A stretch of DNA of 64,000 nucleotides from NCBI RefSeq assembly GCF_008807015.1, contig NZ_CP031700.1, forward strand, positions 744,001-808,000. The letters run 5' to 3'. Below the pieces are notes generated by a model that saw nothing but the letters and a program-made list of their open reading frames with translations, was not told where the DNA came from and did not search any database. Position numbers and translations under genes: made by a program. How positions within the stretch are numbered: the first letter of the stretch is position 1; each line of letters begins with the position of its first letter. The DNA comes from Neisseria zalophi. GTDB taxonomy: Bacteria > Pseudomonadota > Gammaproteobacteria > Burkholderiales > Neisseriaceae. Below, in pieces: positions 56,554-64,000 of this stretch.

Positions 56554-57450
56554 CTAATCTTTTTTTCGCTTCGCCCTTGGGTGGGCATCATCATATACGT
56601 TGGCCAAATGATCAAAATCCAAAGTGGTATAAATCTGGGTGGTGGATAAGCTGCTGTGGCCGAGCAATTCTTGTACCGCCCGAATATCGTGGGCGGATTG
56701 TAACAAATGGCTGGCGTAGCTGTGCCGCAGCATATGCGGGGAAATATGTTGTGGGCTGCCGTGGCGTAAAGCCCATTCACGCAGGCGGATTTGAATTTGG
56801 CGGATACCTAAGCGGCTGCCTTGGCGGCCTGTAAATAAAGCTTTTTCACCCTCTGCCGCATGGCGTTGCGGCAGATAGGCTTGAAGCGCGGCAATACTTT
56901 GGCGGCCAAGCGGAACGCGGCGTTGTTTGTTGCCTTTGCCCCATACGCTAACCCAACCGTCGTTTAATAAAATATCATCCAAATCAAGCCGGTGTATTTC
57001 GCCGACCCGTAAACCACTGCCGTATATCAGCTCGAAAATAGCATGGTCGCGCACCGATAGCGGTTCGTTATCGGTGTCGTTGTCCAATAAATGATTAAGG
57101 ATTTCCTGCTCAATGGCTTTCGGCAGTCTTTGGGGAATTTTGGGGGCGCTTAATCCACTCATCGGATCATGATTCAGCAATCCTTGTTGTTGCAGCCAGC
57201 TACTATATTGCCGCCAAACAGAAAGTTTTCGCGCCATGCTTCTTTCGCTTATGCCCATTTGCGACAGTTTTTTTAAGGCGGCGGTAAAGTGGCGGCGGTG
57301 TGTCGGTTCCGTATAGGTATGCTCGGGCAGCAAGGTTTGCAGTTGTGCCAGGTCGCGGCGGTATGCTGCAACGGTATGCGCGGACTTGGCCTGTTGTTGC
57401 AGTGAGGTGAGGTAGCTATCTTGATAGTCAAAAAAATGGGCAAGCTGCAT
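56554..57450 (-). CDS. xerC: Tyrosine recombinase XerC
   Basis: Resolves chromosome dimers at dif with XerD. The 298-residue product has the N-terminal SAM-like DNA-binding domain (about 1-95) and the catalytic domain with the first Arg in [21 protein letters not shown] (His-x-x-Arg), [13 protein letters not shown] with the last His and the tyrosine nucleophile, and the C-terminal tail DDAHPRAKR. That tail and AVQELLGH indicate XerC rather than XerD or a phage integrase. Confidence 0.94.
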   Translation of the reverse strand: MQLAHFFDYQDSYLTSLQQQAKSAHTVAAYRRDLAQLQTLLPEHTYTEPTHRRHFTAALKKLSQMGISERSMARKLSVWRQYSSWLQQQGLLNHDPMSGLSAPKIPQRLPKAIEQEILNHLLDNDTDNEPLSVRDHAIFELIYGSGLRVGEIHRLDLDDILLNDGWVSVWGKGNKQRRVPLGRQSIAALQAYLPQRHAAEGEKALFTGRQGSRLGIRQIQIRLREWALRHGSPQHISPHMLRHSYASHLLQSAHDIRAVQELLGHSSLSTTQIYTTLDFDHLANVYDDAHPRAKRKKD

Positions 57451-57587
57451 AAAATACCGTATCGGATGGTTGGGGCGGAATAATCATGTTTTGGGTTTAG
57501 ATAAATGATTCCTTGTGTTATTCGGGGTGCCGATAAAAATAGGATGCGATAAGTTTTGCCGTTTCGATATAAAAGTTTTTTGGGGTT

Positions 57588-58649
57588 TCAACGGCCGACA
57601 ATATCGGTTAGCGGCCAGCGCGGTTTAACATTAAATTTGCCTGCTTCTTGTTGGTTTTGCAAACGCATGGCGCCGGCAAAAGCAATCATGGCGCCGTTAT
57701 CGGTGCAATATTCCATTGGTGGAAAATAAACATGAACGGCTTCGGCTGCCGGTTTCAGACGGCCTTTGCCTTTGGGCTGTACTTTCAGACGGCCTAATGC
57801 CTCACGAAGTTTCCAGTTCGCGCCTACGCCGCCGGCAACCACAAGGGTACGGAAACCGGTATCCAAAAGAGCTTTATGGGCTTTTGCAACCAATACATCC
57901 ACGACGGCATCTTGGAATGCGCGGCAGATATCGTTGCGAGTTTGTTCGGGCATCTCGCCGTTGTGCTCCTCGCGGACTTTTTGCACGGCGGTGAGTACGG
58001 CTGTTTTCAAGCCGGAAAAACTCATTTGCAAATCGTCGGAATGCAGCATCGGGCGTGGAAATTGGAATGCATCCGGTGAGCCGAGTTTGGCCAGTTGTGA
58101 AAGTTTGGCGCCGCCGGGGTAGGGCAGACCGAGTAGTTTGGCTGTTTTGTCAAAGGCTTCACCGGCCGCATCGTCGACACTCTCGCCGAGTAGGGTATAG
58201 TCGCCGATACCGCGTACTGCCATAAATTGGGAATGTCCGCCGGATACCAATAAGGCAATAAAGGGGAATTCGGGTTGTTGTTCGGCAAGCAGCGGAGACA
58301 GTAGATGGCCTTCTAGATGATGGACGGGAATAACGGGTTTGTTGAGCGAAAAAGCCAGTGCATTGGCATAGCTCGAACCGGCCAGTAGTGCGCCGCCTAA
58401 GCCGGGGCCTTGTGTGAAAGCTACGGCATCAATATCGCTATATTGAACGTTTGCCTCTTCCATGCAGCCACGGGTTAGCGGTACCAGCCGGCGGATATGA
58501 TCGCGGCTGGCAAGCTCGGGCACAACACCGCCGTATTCGGCATGCATCGCCATTTGTGTGTGTAGTTGGTGTGCTAACAATCCGCGTTCGGTATCGTAAA
58601 GCGCTACACCGGTTTCATCACAAGAAGATTCTATTCCCAATACCAACAT
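57588..58649 (-). CDS. tsaD: tRNA threonylcarbamoyladenosine synthase subunit TsaD
   Basis: Kae1/Qri7-family enzyme for t6A37 of tRNAs. The 353-residue product begins [19 protein letters not shown], has the metal motif [11 protein letters not shown], and the ATP-binding VSGGHSQF and [11 protein letters not shown]. Two DUS lie inside the frame at 57754-57765 and 57784-57795, 18 bp apart; both are read as GRLK within a 15-residue insert ([15 protein letters not shown]) near residue 285, a position usually short in the family. Confidence 0.96.
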   Translation of the reverse strand: MLVLGIESSCDETGVALYDTERGLLAHQLHTQMAMHAEYGGVVPELASRDHIRRLVPLTRGCMEEANVQYSDIDAVAFTQGPGLGGALLAGSSYANALAFSLNKPVIPVHHLEGHLLSPLLAEQQPEFPFIALLVSGGHSQFMAVRGIGDYTLLGESVDDAAGEAFDKTAKLLGLPYPGGAKLSQLAKLGSPDAFQFPRPMLHSDDLQMSFSGLKTAVLTAVQKVREEHNGEMPEQTRNDICRAFQDAVVDVLVAKAHKALLDTGFRTLVVAGGVGANWKLREALGRLKVQPKGKGRLKPAAEAVHVYFPPMEYCTDNGAMIAFAGAMRLQNQQEAGKFNVKPRWPLTDIVGR

Positions 58650-58656
58650 ATTTATG

Positions 58657-58766
58657 AGGCCGTCTGAAAAGTAAAAAACAGATTATTTTAGCGGATTTCT
58701 TTAGAGCATGTTTGTATATCGCTTTAAGCCGTCTGAAACGCTATATCGATTGTGTTCAGACGGCCT
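58657..58766. repeat. Three DUS between tsaD and the repressor gene
   Basis: AGGCCGTCTGAA at 58657-58668, AAGCCGTCTGAA at 58726-58737 and TTCAGACGGCCT at 58755-58766. The last two can form a hairpin with a 17-base loop, a plausible terminator for the repressor gene. Confidence 0.85.
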
Positions 58767-58831
58767 GGATGAAATCTGCCAATAGGTTCGTTAATATAGA
58801 TGGAGATATGACCGATTGCTTGAGAATGGCA

Positions 58832-59518
58832 TCAGATATTTCTGCCAAACCATTCTACTCTGCCGATAATGGCAATATCTTCATCCATATTGTTTAAATT
58901 AATTTCAAATGTCGGATAAGCTTCATTTGCCGAAATTACATTAATTATGCCGCCGGGCATTAATTGCAAACGTTTGACTAATAGGTTTTCATTTAAACGC
59001 AACACATACAAGCCGTCGCGAGGTGTGGTTTCGCCGTGGTTGATCAAAATAGAGTCACCATCGTTGAGTACGCCTTCCATCGAATCGCCTTTTACGGAAA
59101 TCACGGAAAGGTTTTTGGTGTCGCGGGTAATGTAGTTTTCTACCCAATACCGTCGGAAAGCCATCGTAAACAAAGGTTTTTCATCTTCTACCAGTCGTCC
59201 GTGCCCGGCGGCCGCCTGAATATCGTAGCGGGGGATAAATACAAATTCATCAATATCAACCGGATTGCCGAGCGTATCTTCCGCATGGGCAGGTTGTTTT
59301 TGTGCATCGGGATAAGGTTCGCCTTCCCCTGTTAGCAGCCAATCTATGCTGCATCCTTTTAATTGCTTAATTTTTTTTAAGGTTTCTGCTTTGGGTAGGC
59401 CGCCTTCATGCCAAATCCGGCTAAAGCCTGCGATGGTCATTTCAATATCGGCAGCAATTTTTGCCTGCTTGGCTTCGTCTTTCCAAAGAAAAGCTAATCT
59501 GTCTTTGAAAGTATCCAT
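58832..59518 (-). CDS. S24/LexA-CI-type phage-like repressor
   Basis: 228 residues. The N-terminal helix-turn-helix region (about 1-65) includes KIAADIEMTIAGFSRIWHEG and GCSIDWLLTGEG. The C-terminal S24 peptidase domain has the catalytic serine in VKGDSMEGVL and lysine in NLLVKRLQL, so RecA-stimulated self-cleavage is possible. The start at 59518 has AAGGATAAAT upstream. No other phage gene is near; it is divergent from a small exported gene across an AT-rich region that could hold operators. Confidence 0.88.
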   Translation of the reverse strand: MDTFKDRLAFLWKDEAKQAKIAADIEMTIAGFSRIWHEGGLPKAETLKKIKQLKGCSIDWLLTGEGEPYPDAQKQPAHAEDTLGNPVDIDEFVFIPRYDIQAAAGHGRLVEDEKPLFTMAFRRYWVENYITRDTKNLSVISVKGDSMEGVLNDGDSILINHGETTPRDGLYVLRLNENLLVKRLQLMPGGIINVISANEAYPTFEINLNNMDEDIAIIGRVEWFGRNI

Positions 59519-59824
59519 ATTTATCCTTAGTTTGTATATGGCTTTGATGTGCACACGGGATGTTGGGGTTTATTTTATCTTAATTTTGAATAAAAAGTAA
59601 GATTTATTTTACTTTTAGTAAGAAAAACTATTGCATTTTAAATTTTATCTTAGTAATATAGTAAAAAATTCAGATTTTACGAAAATTAATTTTTTAATTG
59701 TAGTAAAAATAAATTATCAAAATATTGGATTATAGTTTTTCATACCGAATAGTAAGAATTAATAAATTCTAATGATATGGGACTTTTTGATTCGGTTAAT
59801 TCATTAGCATATAGGAAGTCAATC
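59519..59824. promoter_or_regulatory. AT-rich divergent control region
   Basis: 306 bases, over 75 percent AT by eye. It contains an inverted repeat AAAAGTAA/TTACTTTT with an 8-base centre (59593-59616) and two copies of TTTTATCTTA (near 59572 and 59643). These are candidate operators for the adjacent repressor. Confidence 0.45.
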
Positions 59825-60100
59825 ATGAAAAATCGTCGAAATAACAGCTTGATACTTACGGGTATATTTGCCTTCGCGTTGGCAGGGTTATCCTCCGGCT
59901 CGCTCGGAGCAAAGTCGGCAGAAGTGTTTGCTTATGAATTGGGGTGCGGTAGTTTAAACCAACAACATGCAAGAGCAATGAACAGTATTGAACGGGCACT
60001 TTCTCAAGAATGTGCTTCAGTAGAGGCGGCGCAAGCGTGGGAACAGTCTTATAATGGATTGGATGCCCAAGGGTTAATGGGTGGCGTGGTTTATGAGTAG
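59825..60100 (+). CDS. Small exported protein next to the repressor
   Basis: 91 residues from the ATG at 59825, which has AGGAAG upstream. An N-terminal hydrophobic segment (SLILTGIFAFALAGLSSGSLGA) suggests a signal peptide or anchor; the rest is polar with two cysteines (LGCGSLN and SQECAS). I do not recognise a family. Being divergent from the S24 repressor across a short AT-rich region, it may be a target of that repressor; this is inference. Confidence 0.6.
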   Translation: MKNRRNNSLILTGIFAFALAGLSSGSLGAKSAEVFAYELGCGSLNQQHARAMNSIERALSQECASVEAAQAWEQSYNGLDAQGLMGGVVYE

Positions 60101-60185
60101 ATGATTTTTTGGGTATGGTTGCTTAAGTATTTTATTTTTGTTGTTTAAAGATTGATGAGTTAATGTGGGAAAAAGATAAAGAATA

Positions 60186-60211
60186 GGTTGTCTGGATTTT
60201 TCAGGCAGCCT
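60186..60211. terminator. Diverged DUS-type hairpin
   Basis: AGGTTGTCTGGA pairs at every position with TTCAGGCAGCCT if G-T pairs are allowed. The second arm is the reverse complement of AGGCTGCCTGAA, the DUS dialect known from Simonsiella. Confidence 0.6.
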
Positions 60212-60292
60212 GAGACCTTTGCAAAAACCCAAAAATCCCTTAAATTCTTCACCAAGATAATTAAGGGATTTTTGGGTTTTTGCAAAGATCTT
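60212..60292. mobile_element. Palindromic MITE-like element related to the IS
   Basis: 81 bp, near-perfect palindrome. The left half starts GAGACCTTTGCAAAAACCC and continues as the IS right end; the right half is its inverse, ending TTTTTGCAAAGATCTT. So it is two IS right ends joined at the internal stem, with no coding capacity. Transposase from the full IS copies could in principle move it. Confidence 0.75.
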
Positions 60293-60338
60293 AGCTGATA
60301 AAAAAACAACCGCACTTTTAGTATAAAATCTTAAAAAA

Positions 60339-60611
60339 TTGATAGGGATTATTAAATTAATCTACATTAGTCTTTTATTTCTAACAGGATGCTACCCTTG
60401 CCGGCCTTTTGATTGGAATTGTAATCAACCTTATGAGCTACCTTGGCATAAAGCTGCTGACTTATGTGGTAAAACTCAGCTTAAATTAGCAAAAGAGAAG
60501 TTAAAATCACTTTATACAGATGATATTGAATTTGATATTATGGCTCAGTGTAGTGTATCTCATGGGGAATACAAGTTTGATTCTGATCCTAAATATTCGA
60601 ATATAAAGTAG
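60339..60611 (+). CDS. Putative small lipoprotein
   Basis: 90 residues. Hydrophobic start with lipobox LFLTGC, then a cysteine-rich mature part (YPCRPFDWNCNQPY, DLCGK, AQCSVSH). Only a TTG at 60339 is available as a start and the ribosome site is poor, so the gene may be decayed or its true start different. Family not recognised. It lies between the MITE-like element and an IS remnant, in a patch of likely foreign or decaying DNA. Confidence 0.45.
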   Translation: MIGIIKLIYISLLFLTGCYPCRPFDWNCNQPYELPWHKAADLCGKTQLKLAKEKLKSLYTDDIEFDIMAQCSVSHGEYKFDSDPKYSNIK

Positions 60612-60639
60612 AGTTGGTTTCAAAAATAGTAAAGTGCAG

Positions 60640-60810
60640 TATGACCAGCTCTTAATCAATCACCTGCTCAAGCTTTACTTTAATAAGGAAAGCGGTTGAT
60701 GTGTTTGGCAATCATGGCTTGTGCGGTTTGTTGGAAGAAAGTACTCATGAGAAATCCTGGAATGTCTTGGTGAAGAATTTAAGGGATTTTTGGGCTTTTG
60801 CAAAGGTCTT
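60640..60810 (-). pseudogene. Truncated IS1106-like element (right end only)
   Basis: About 170 bp matching the right end of the IS, including the transposase start on the minus strand (ATG at 60745-60747). The frame reads MSTFFQQTAQAMIAKHINRF and stops two codons later; the rest is lost. The terminal bases have changed from GGTCTC to GGTCTT. The end abuts a DUS at 60811, the same arrangement as copy 1. Confidence 0.88.
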
Positions 60811-60822
60811 AGGCCGTCTGAA
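60811..60822 (+). repeat. DUS abutting the IS remnant
   Basis: AGGCCGTCTGAA starts at the first base after the IS terminus. Confidence 0.92.
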
Positions 60823-60854
60823 ATAATATAAGGAACTATAAAAAGGAGTAAAAA

Positions 60855-61349
60855 ATGAGTGAGAAATATGATTTTGCTACTGCCGATTTGATTGATATCG
60901 CACCAGATACACCTTCTTGCGAAACCCAATTCCGCCACTTCGGCCGCCGTTATCGCTTCTACGGCAAAATCCGTACCATTCGTTGCCATCGTGATAACGG
61001 TTTGGTGAAAAAATTAATGAACAGCCATTCCGACGGCGAGGTATTGGTGGTAGATGGCGGCGGTGATCTGTATAGCGCGCTGATGGGCGATATGATTGCG
61101 GGTGCCGGTGCGGCCAACGGTTGGGCAGGGGCGGTGATCTTCGGTCCGATTCGCGACAACGAAGCCATTAACGATATGGAATTCGGCGTGAAAGCATTGG
61201 GCAGCAATCCGCGTAAAAGTGCCAAAGACGGTGCGGGTGAGGTGGATGTGCCGGTTAGTTTCGGTGGCATTACCTTTACCCCGGGTCATTATCTATACAG
61301 CGATTCGGACGGTATTTTGGTATCGGAACAACCGCTTCATAAGGAATAA
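60855..61349 (+). CDS. rraA: RraA-family protein (RNase E activity regulator / HMG aldolase fold)
   Basis: 164 residues with the RraA fold: ATADLIDIAPDT, VDGGGDLYSALMGDMIA, GAVIFGPIRDNEAI, and FGGITFTPGHYLYSDSDG. RraA proteins inhibit RNase E in E. coli; similar proteins act as 4-hydroxy-4-methyl-2-oxoglutarate or oxaloacetate aldolases, and the sequence does not settle which. AAAGGAG precedes the ATG. The OsmC gene follows after 6 bp, so they form an operon. Confidence 0.9.
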   Translation: MSEKYDFATADLIDIAPDTPSCETQFRHFGRRYRFYGKIRTIRCHRDNGLVKKLMNSHSDGEVLVVDGGGDLYSALMGDMIAGAGAANGWAGAVIFGPIRDNEAINDMEFGVKALGSNPRKSAKDGAGEVDVPVSFGGITFTPGHYLYSDSDGILVSEQPLHKE

Positions 61350-61355
61350 TACACA

Positions 61356-61772
61356 ATGCAGATAACATCAAAATGGTTGGACGGCAGTTGCTTTGTCGCG
61401 ACAACCGAAAGTGGCCACAGTGTGGTGATGGAAGGCATGGCGGCTGAGGGGCATGCCAAACGCGGGCCCAGCCCGATGGAAATGCTGTTGCTCGGTGTGG
61501 CCGGTTGCTCCAGTATCGATGTGGTGATGATTGCCGAGAAACAGCGGCAGGATATTGTCGATTGTCAAGCTACGGTAACGGCAAAGCGTGCCGACACGAC
61601 ACCGCGCGTGTTTACTGAGATTCATATCCACTTTAAAGTGATTGGCCGCGATTTGAAAGAAAGTGCAATTGAAAAAGCAGTACAGATGTCGGCCGAAAAA
61701 TATTGCTCGGCTTCGATTATGTTGGGCAAGGCTGCTAAAATAACACATAGTTTTGAAATTGCCGCCGCTTGA
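61356..61772 (+). CDS. OsmC-family peroxide-reducing protein
   Basis: 138 residues. OsmC/Ohr fold with two conserved cysteines, in GVAGCSSIDV and EKYCSASIML, the usual positions for peroxidatic and resolving residues. GPSPMEMLL precedes the first, as in the YhfA-like branch. It may reduce organic peroxides; the electron donor is unknown. It is directly behind rraA. Confidence 0.9.
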   Translation: MQITSKWLDGSCFVATTESGHSVVMEGMAAEGHAKRGPSPMEMLLLGVAGCSSIDVVMIAEKQRQDIVDCQATVTAKRADTTPRVFTEIHIHFKVIGRDLKESAIEKAVQMSAEKYCSASIMLGKAAKITHSFEIAAA

Positions 61773-62129
61773 TTTTCTCATGTCGTGAAAATTATCCGTC
61801 AGGCCGTCTGAAAAGCTTTTGCAGCATGATTTCTACGATTCGGGTATGATGACTTTGATTTTCGAAGTAATTGTTGCAATAACGTTTTTCAGACGGCCTA
61901 AATGCCGTAAACCCAATGATGGTTTATAATTCGGCATTCCAATGCGGGCACAATAGCAGGAAATGCCTTCGTGTTGCTTCCTGGTATGGCTAGTTCACTG
62001 CAAACTCTTTGGCTTGAAGCCTGACCGAATATTAAAAGAAATTTGATGATATTGTACGCAACCGGATAAGGCTGTTTCTATGACTGCCTATCTGCTGTAA
62101 CCGCCTACCAACAGGCAGAAAAAAATCGT
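61773..62129. other. Intergenic region with two DUS
   Basis: 357 bases. DUS at 61801-61812 and, in the opposite sense, at 61888-61899. Near 62080-62118 CTGCCT and AGGCAG could pair just before the gntR start. No credible frame. Confidence 0.55.
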
Positions 62130-62837
62130 ATGAGTGAAACCCTAGATTATTTGACTGAAGCGCCTACCATTTCATCGATACTTGAAGAGCGCCATGATTC
62201 CGAGCTTTTCCGTGTGTATGCGGAAATTCTCGACGGTATTACCGATCATAAGCTTCGTCCCGGACACAAACTGACTGAGTCTGATTTATGTCGCCGGATG
62301 ATGTGTTCCCGCAGCACGGTACGCAGTGCGCTGTCTTTATTGGCACACGATAAAATTGTGGATTTGCAGCCTAATAGAGGGGCTTTTGTGCATGTGCCCG
62401 ATGCCAAAGAAACACAAGATGTGTTTAAAATGCGGGTAGCATTGGAAGAAACCATTATCAATATGCTGTTAGACGAGCCCGACTTGGAAGAGTGTACCCG
62501 CCCGCTTTATGAATTGATAGAGCGGGAAGAGGCCGCCTTCAACCGTTCCGACCGTGTGAGTTGGAACCGTTTGTCTAATGCCTTTCATGTTGAATTGGCG
62601 CGGTTATTGGATAACGATGTATTGTTGGGTATTGTAAACCGCTTATGCGCACGTTCGTCTTTGATTATCGCCGTGTTTGACGCACCGAAAGACCGCCTGC
62701 GTCATACTTATTGCGAACACCGCGAAATTCTCGATTATTTGGTAGCGGGCAAAGGCACCAAAGCGCGTAATCTGATGCGCAAACATTTGGGGGAGTGTCA
62801 GGCCAGATTGCTGCGTAAATTTGAGGATGAAATATAA
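62130..62837 (+). CDS. GntR-family regulator (FCD/FadR-type)
   Basis: 235 residues. The N-terminal winged helix (about 25-95) has the GntR pattern LRPGHKLTESDLCRRMMCSRSTVRSALSLL in two parts and ends at PNRGAFVH. The C-terminal FCD domain (about 100-230) has the metal-binding acidic/His residues, including FHVELARLL and YCEHREILDYL. Ligands of this subgroup are small carboxylates; the target genes are not shown. It converges with rpoD. Confidence 0.9.
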   Translation: MSETLDYLTEAPTISSILEERHDSELFRVYAEILDGITDHKLRPGHKLTESDLCRRMMCSRSTVRSALSLLAHDKIVDLQPNRGAFVHVPDAKETQDVFKMRVALEETIINMLLDEPDLEECTRPLYELIEREEAAFNRSDRVSWNRLSNAFHVELARLLDNDVLLGIVNRLCARSSLIIAVFDAPKDRLRHTYCEHREILDYLVAGKGTKARNLMRKHLGECQARLLRKFEDEI

Positions 62838-62876
62838 CGGAATAATAGTTATATTTTGCATGGTTCGGATTATTAA

Positions 62877-62911
62877 AAAAGGCCGTCTGAAATATTTTCA
62901 GACGGCCTTTG
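62877..62911. terminator. Inverted DUS terminator between gntR and rpoD
   Basis: AGGCCGTCTGAA and TTCAGACGGCCT with a 5-base gap and A/T tracts on both sides, serving both convergent genes. Confidence 0.92.
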
Positions 62912-62936
62912 ATATTGCTTTAGTATGCAAACCTTA

Positions 62937-64000
62937 TTAGGGCTGTTTGTTTTCTTCGCTGTCTAAGAAGCTTTTCAGGCGGTCGCTTCGGGTCGGATGG
63001 CGAAGTTTGCGCAAGGCTTTGGCTTCGATTTGGCGAATACGTTCGCGGGTTACGTCGAACTGTTTGCCAACTTCCTCAAGCGTGTGGTCGGTATTCATAT
63101 CAATACCGAAGCGCATACGCAATACTTTGGCTTCACGCGGTGTTAGGCTTTCCAGCACTTCTTTGGTTACTTCGTGCAGGCTGGAATACATCGCGGCATC
63201 TGCCGGCGCAATATTGTTGAGGTCTTCGATAAAGTCGCCCAAATGCGAATCGTCGTCATCGCCGATAGGGGTTTCCATCGAAATCGGCTCTTTAGCGATT
63301 TTCATGATTTTGCGGATTTTATCTTCGGGCATTTCCATCAGTTCGGCCAATTTGGCAGAATCGGGATCCTCTCCGTTTTCTTGCAGATACTGGCGCGAAA
63401 TACGGTTCATTTTATTGATGGTTTCAATCATGTGAACCGGAATACGGATGGTACGTGCTTGGTCGGCAATCGAGCGGGTAATGGCTTGGCGTATCCACCA
63501 AGTGGCATAGGTTGAAAACTTATAGCCGCGGCGGTATTCGAATTTATCTACCGCTTTCATCAGGCCGATATTGCCTTCTTGAATCAAGTCTAGGAATTGC
63601 AGGCCGCGGTTGGTGTATTTCTTGGCAATAGAAATTACCAGACGCAGGTTGGCCTGAATCATTTCTTGTTTGGCAGCAGCGGTTTCTTTTTCGCTGATGA
63701 CCATGTTTTTATTGATTTCTTTCAGTTCTTCAATGGAAATGCGGGTTTCAGTTTCCATTTCGGCAAGTGCGGTTTGTTTTTCAACAATGGCATGGCGGAA
63801 ACGGTCGAGAGCATCGCTCCATACTTTGCCTTTGGCAATTTCTTCTTCAACCCAATTTAGATTGGTGATTTGCGGTAAGAAGTAGTGGATGAAATAGTCT
63901 CTATCCATGTGGACGCGGTCTAAGCAGATATCACGTATTTCACGCTCCATTTTGCGGATATTGTCCACTTTTTCACGCAGGCTGTTGCTCAGGCTTTCGA
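62937..64000 (-). CDS. rpoD: RNA polymerase sigma-70 factor RpoD (5' part beyond window)
   Basis: Primary sigma factor; the frame is still open at the window edge, so only about 354 C-terminal residues are seen. Regions in order: 2.1-2.4 with [38 protein letters not shown] and [20 protein letters not shown]; region 3 with [15 protein letters not shown]; and region 4 with [20 protein letters not shown] for -35 recognition. The GTG at 63968 is not the real start: the upstream codons (ending [13 protein letters not shown]) are family sequence. Confidence 0.98.
   Translation of the reverse strand, partial: ESLSNSLREKVDNIRKMEREIRDICLDRVHMDRDYFIHYFLPQITNLNWVEEEIAKGKVWSDALDRFRHAIVEKQTALAEMETETRISIEELKEINKNMVISEKETAAAKQEMIQANLRLVISIAKKYTNRGLQFLDLIQEGNIGLMKAVDKFEYRRGYKFSTYATWWIRQAITRSIADQARTIRIPVHMIETINKMNRISRQYLQENGEDPDSAKLAELMEMPEDKIRKIMKIAKEPISMETPIGDDDDSHLGDFIEDLNNIAPADAAMYSSLHEVTKEVLESLTPREAKVLRMRFGIDMNTDHTLEEVGKQFDVTRERIRQIEAKALRKLRHPTRSDRLKSFLDSEENKQP

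Noticed and set aside
58832..60822. Prophage
   Set aside because: Only a repressor-like gene is present; no integrase, structural or replication genes are near. XerC at 56554-57450 is the housekeeping recombinase.
60675..60989. 104-codon minus-strand frame across the IS remnant and rraA
   Set aside because: It is a shadow frame joining the IS end, a DUS and the antisense of rraA.
62947..63885. Several plus-strand frames opposite rpoD
   Set aside because: Antisense shadows of a highly conserved sigma-factor gene.

Overview
The window looks like a chromosome segment of a commensal Neisseria or close Neisseriaceae relative. The main evidence is about 45 copies of the DNA uptake sequence (DUS) in its AG dialect, AGGCCGTCTGAA, many placed as inverted pairs that serve as terminators. 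Gene order agrees: def-fmt-rsmB-DUF4390-ntrY-ntrX; tRNA-tuf-tRNA-secE-nusG-rplKAJL-rpoBC; uvrC-pgsA-tRNA-Gly/Cys/Leu; an orphan rnfB; and metN-metI-metQ with a GNA1946-like lipoprotein. The DNA is fairly AT-rich and I saw no Correia elements, which argues against N. meningitidis or N. gonorrhoeae.

Layout. 1-8.1 kb: a LysM protein (cut by the window edge), divergent from an operon for N-terminal formylation, rRNA methylation and the NtrY/NtrX two-component system. 8.1-9.4 kb: an IS5-family (IS1106-like) element. 9.8-11.6 kb: a FadL-type porin and a ferredoxin. 11.7-25.7 kb: the transcription/translation core (four tRNAs, EF-Tu, SecE, NusG, L11, L1, L10, L7/L12, RNA polymerase beta and beta'). 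25.9-30 kb: mscL, dsbB, tyrA and ubiB on the minus strand. 30-37 kb: a NlpC/P60 hydrolase, an LrgA/LrgB pair, moaA, luxS, a possible FMN-binding protein and miaB. 37.06-38.26 kb: a second copy of the IS. 38.4-42.7 kb: a hemolysin-III protein, uvrC, pgsA and a tRNA array. 42.7-43.5 kb: a small accessory patch with the tip of a possible polymorphic toxin, a candidate immunity gene and the only meningococcal-dialect DUS pair in the window. 43.7-52.2 kb: small exported proteins, a DUF2157 membrane protein, rnfB, fabI, metNIQ behind a SAM-II-like riboswitch, a thioredoxin-like lipoprotein, and the zinc-independent L31/L36 pair behind a Zur-like box. 52.5-58.7 kb: pta, argF, a methyltransferase, xerC and tsaD. 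58.8-60.8 kb: a second accessory patch with an S24-type repressor, two small exported proteins, a palindromic MITE-like element and a truncated IS. 60.85-64 kb: rraA, an OsmC protein, a GntR regulator and the 3' part of rpoD.

Main points for a second look. (1) Both complete IS copies sit exactly at the outer edge of an inverted-DUS terminator, with a 5-bp target duplication AGGCC/GGCCT that is the start of the DUS; each insertion leaves the hairpin whole. A truncated third copy also ends against a DUS, and an 81-bp palindrome made of two IS right ends sits beside a diverged DUS hairpin. (2) A SAM-II-type aptamer followed by a terminator precedes metNIQ. (3) The toxin-tip/immunity patch beside the tRNA array carries a foreign DUS dialect. 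(4) NtrX has a decayed ATPase domain. (5) A divergent tRNA-Cys-like gene lies between tRNA-Cys and tRNA-Leu. All calls come from reading the sequence and remembered family features; no database search was run.
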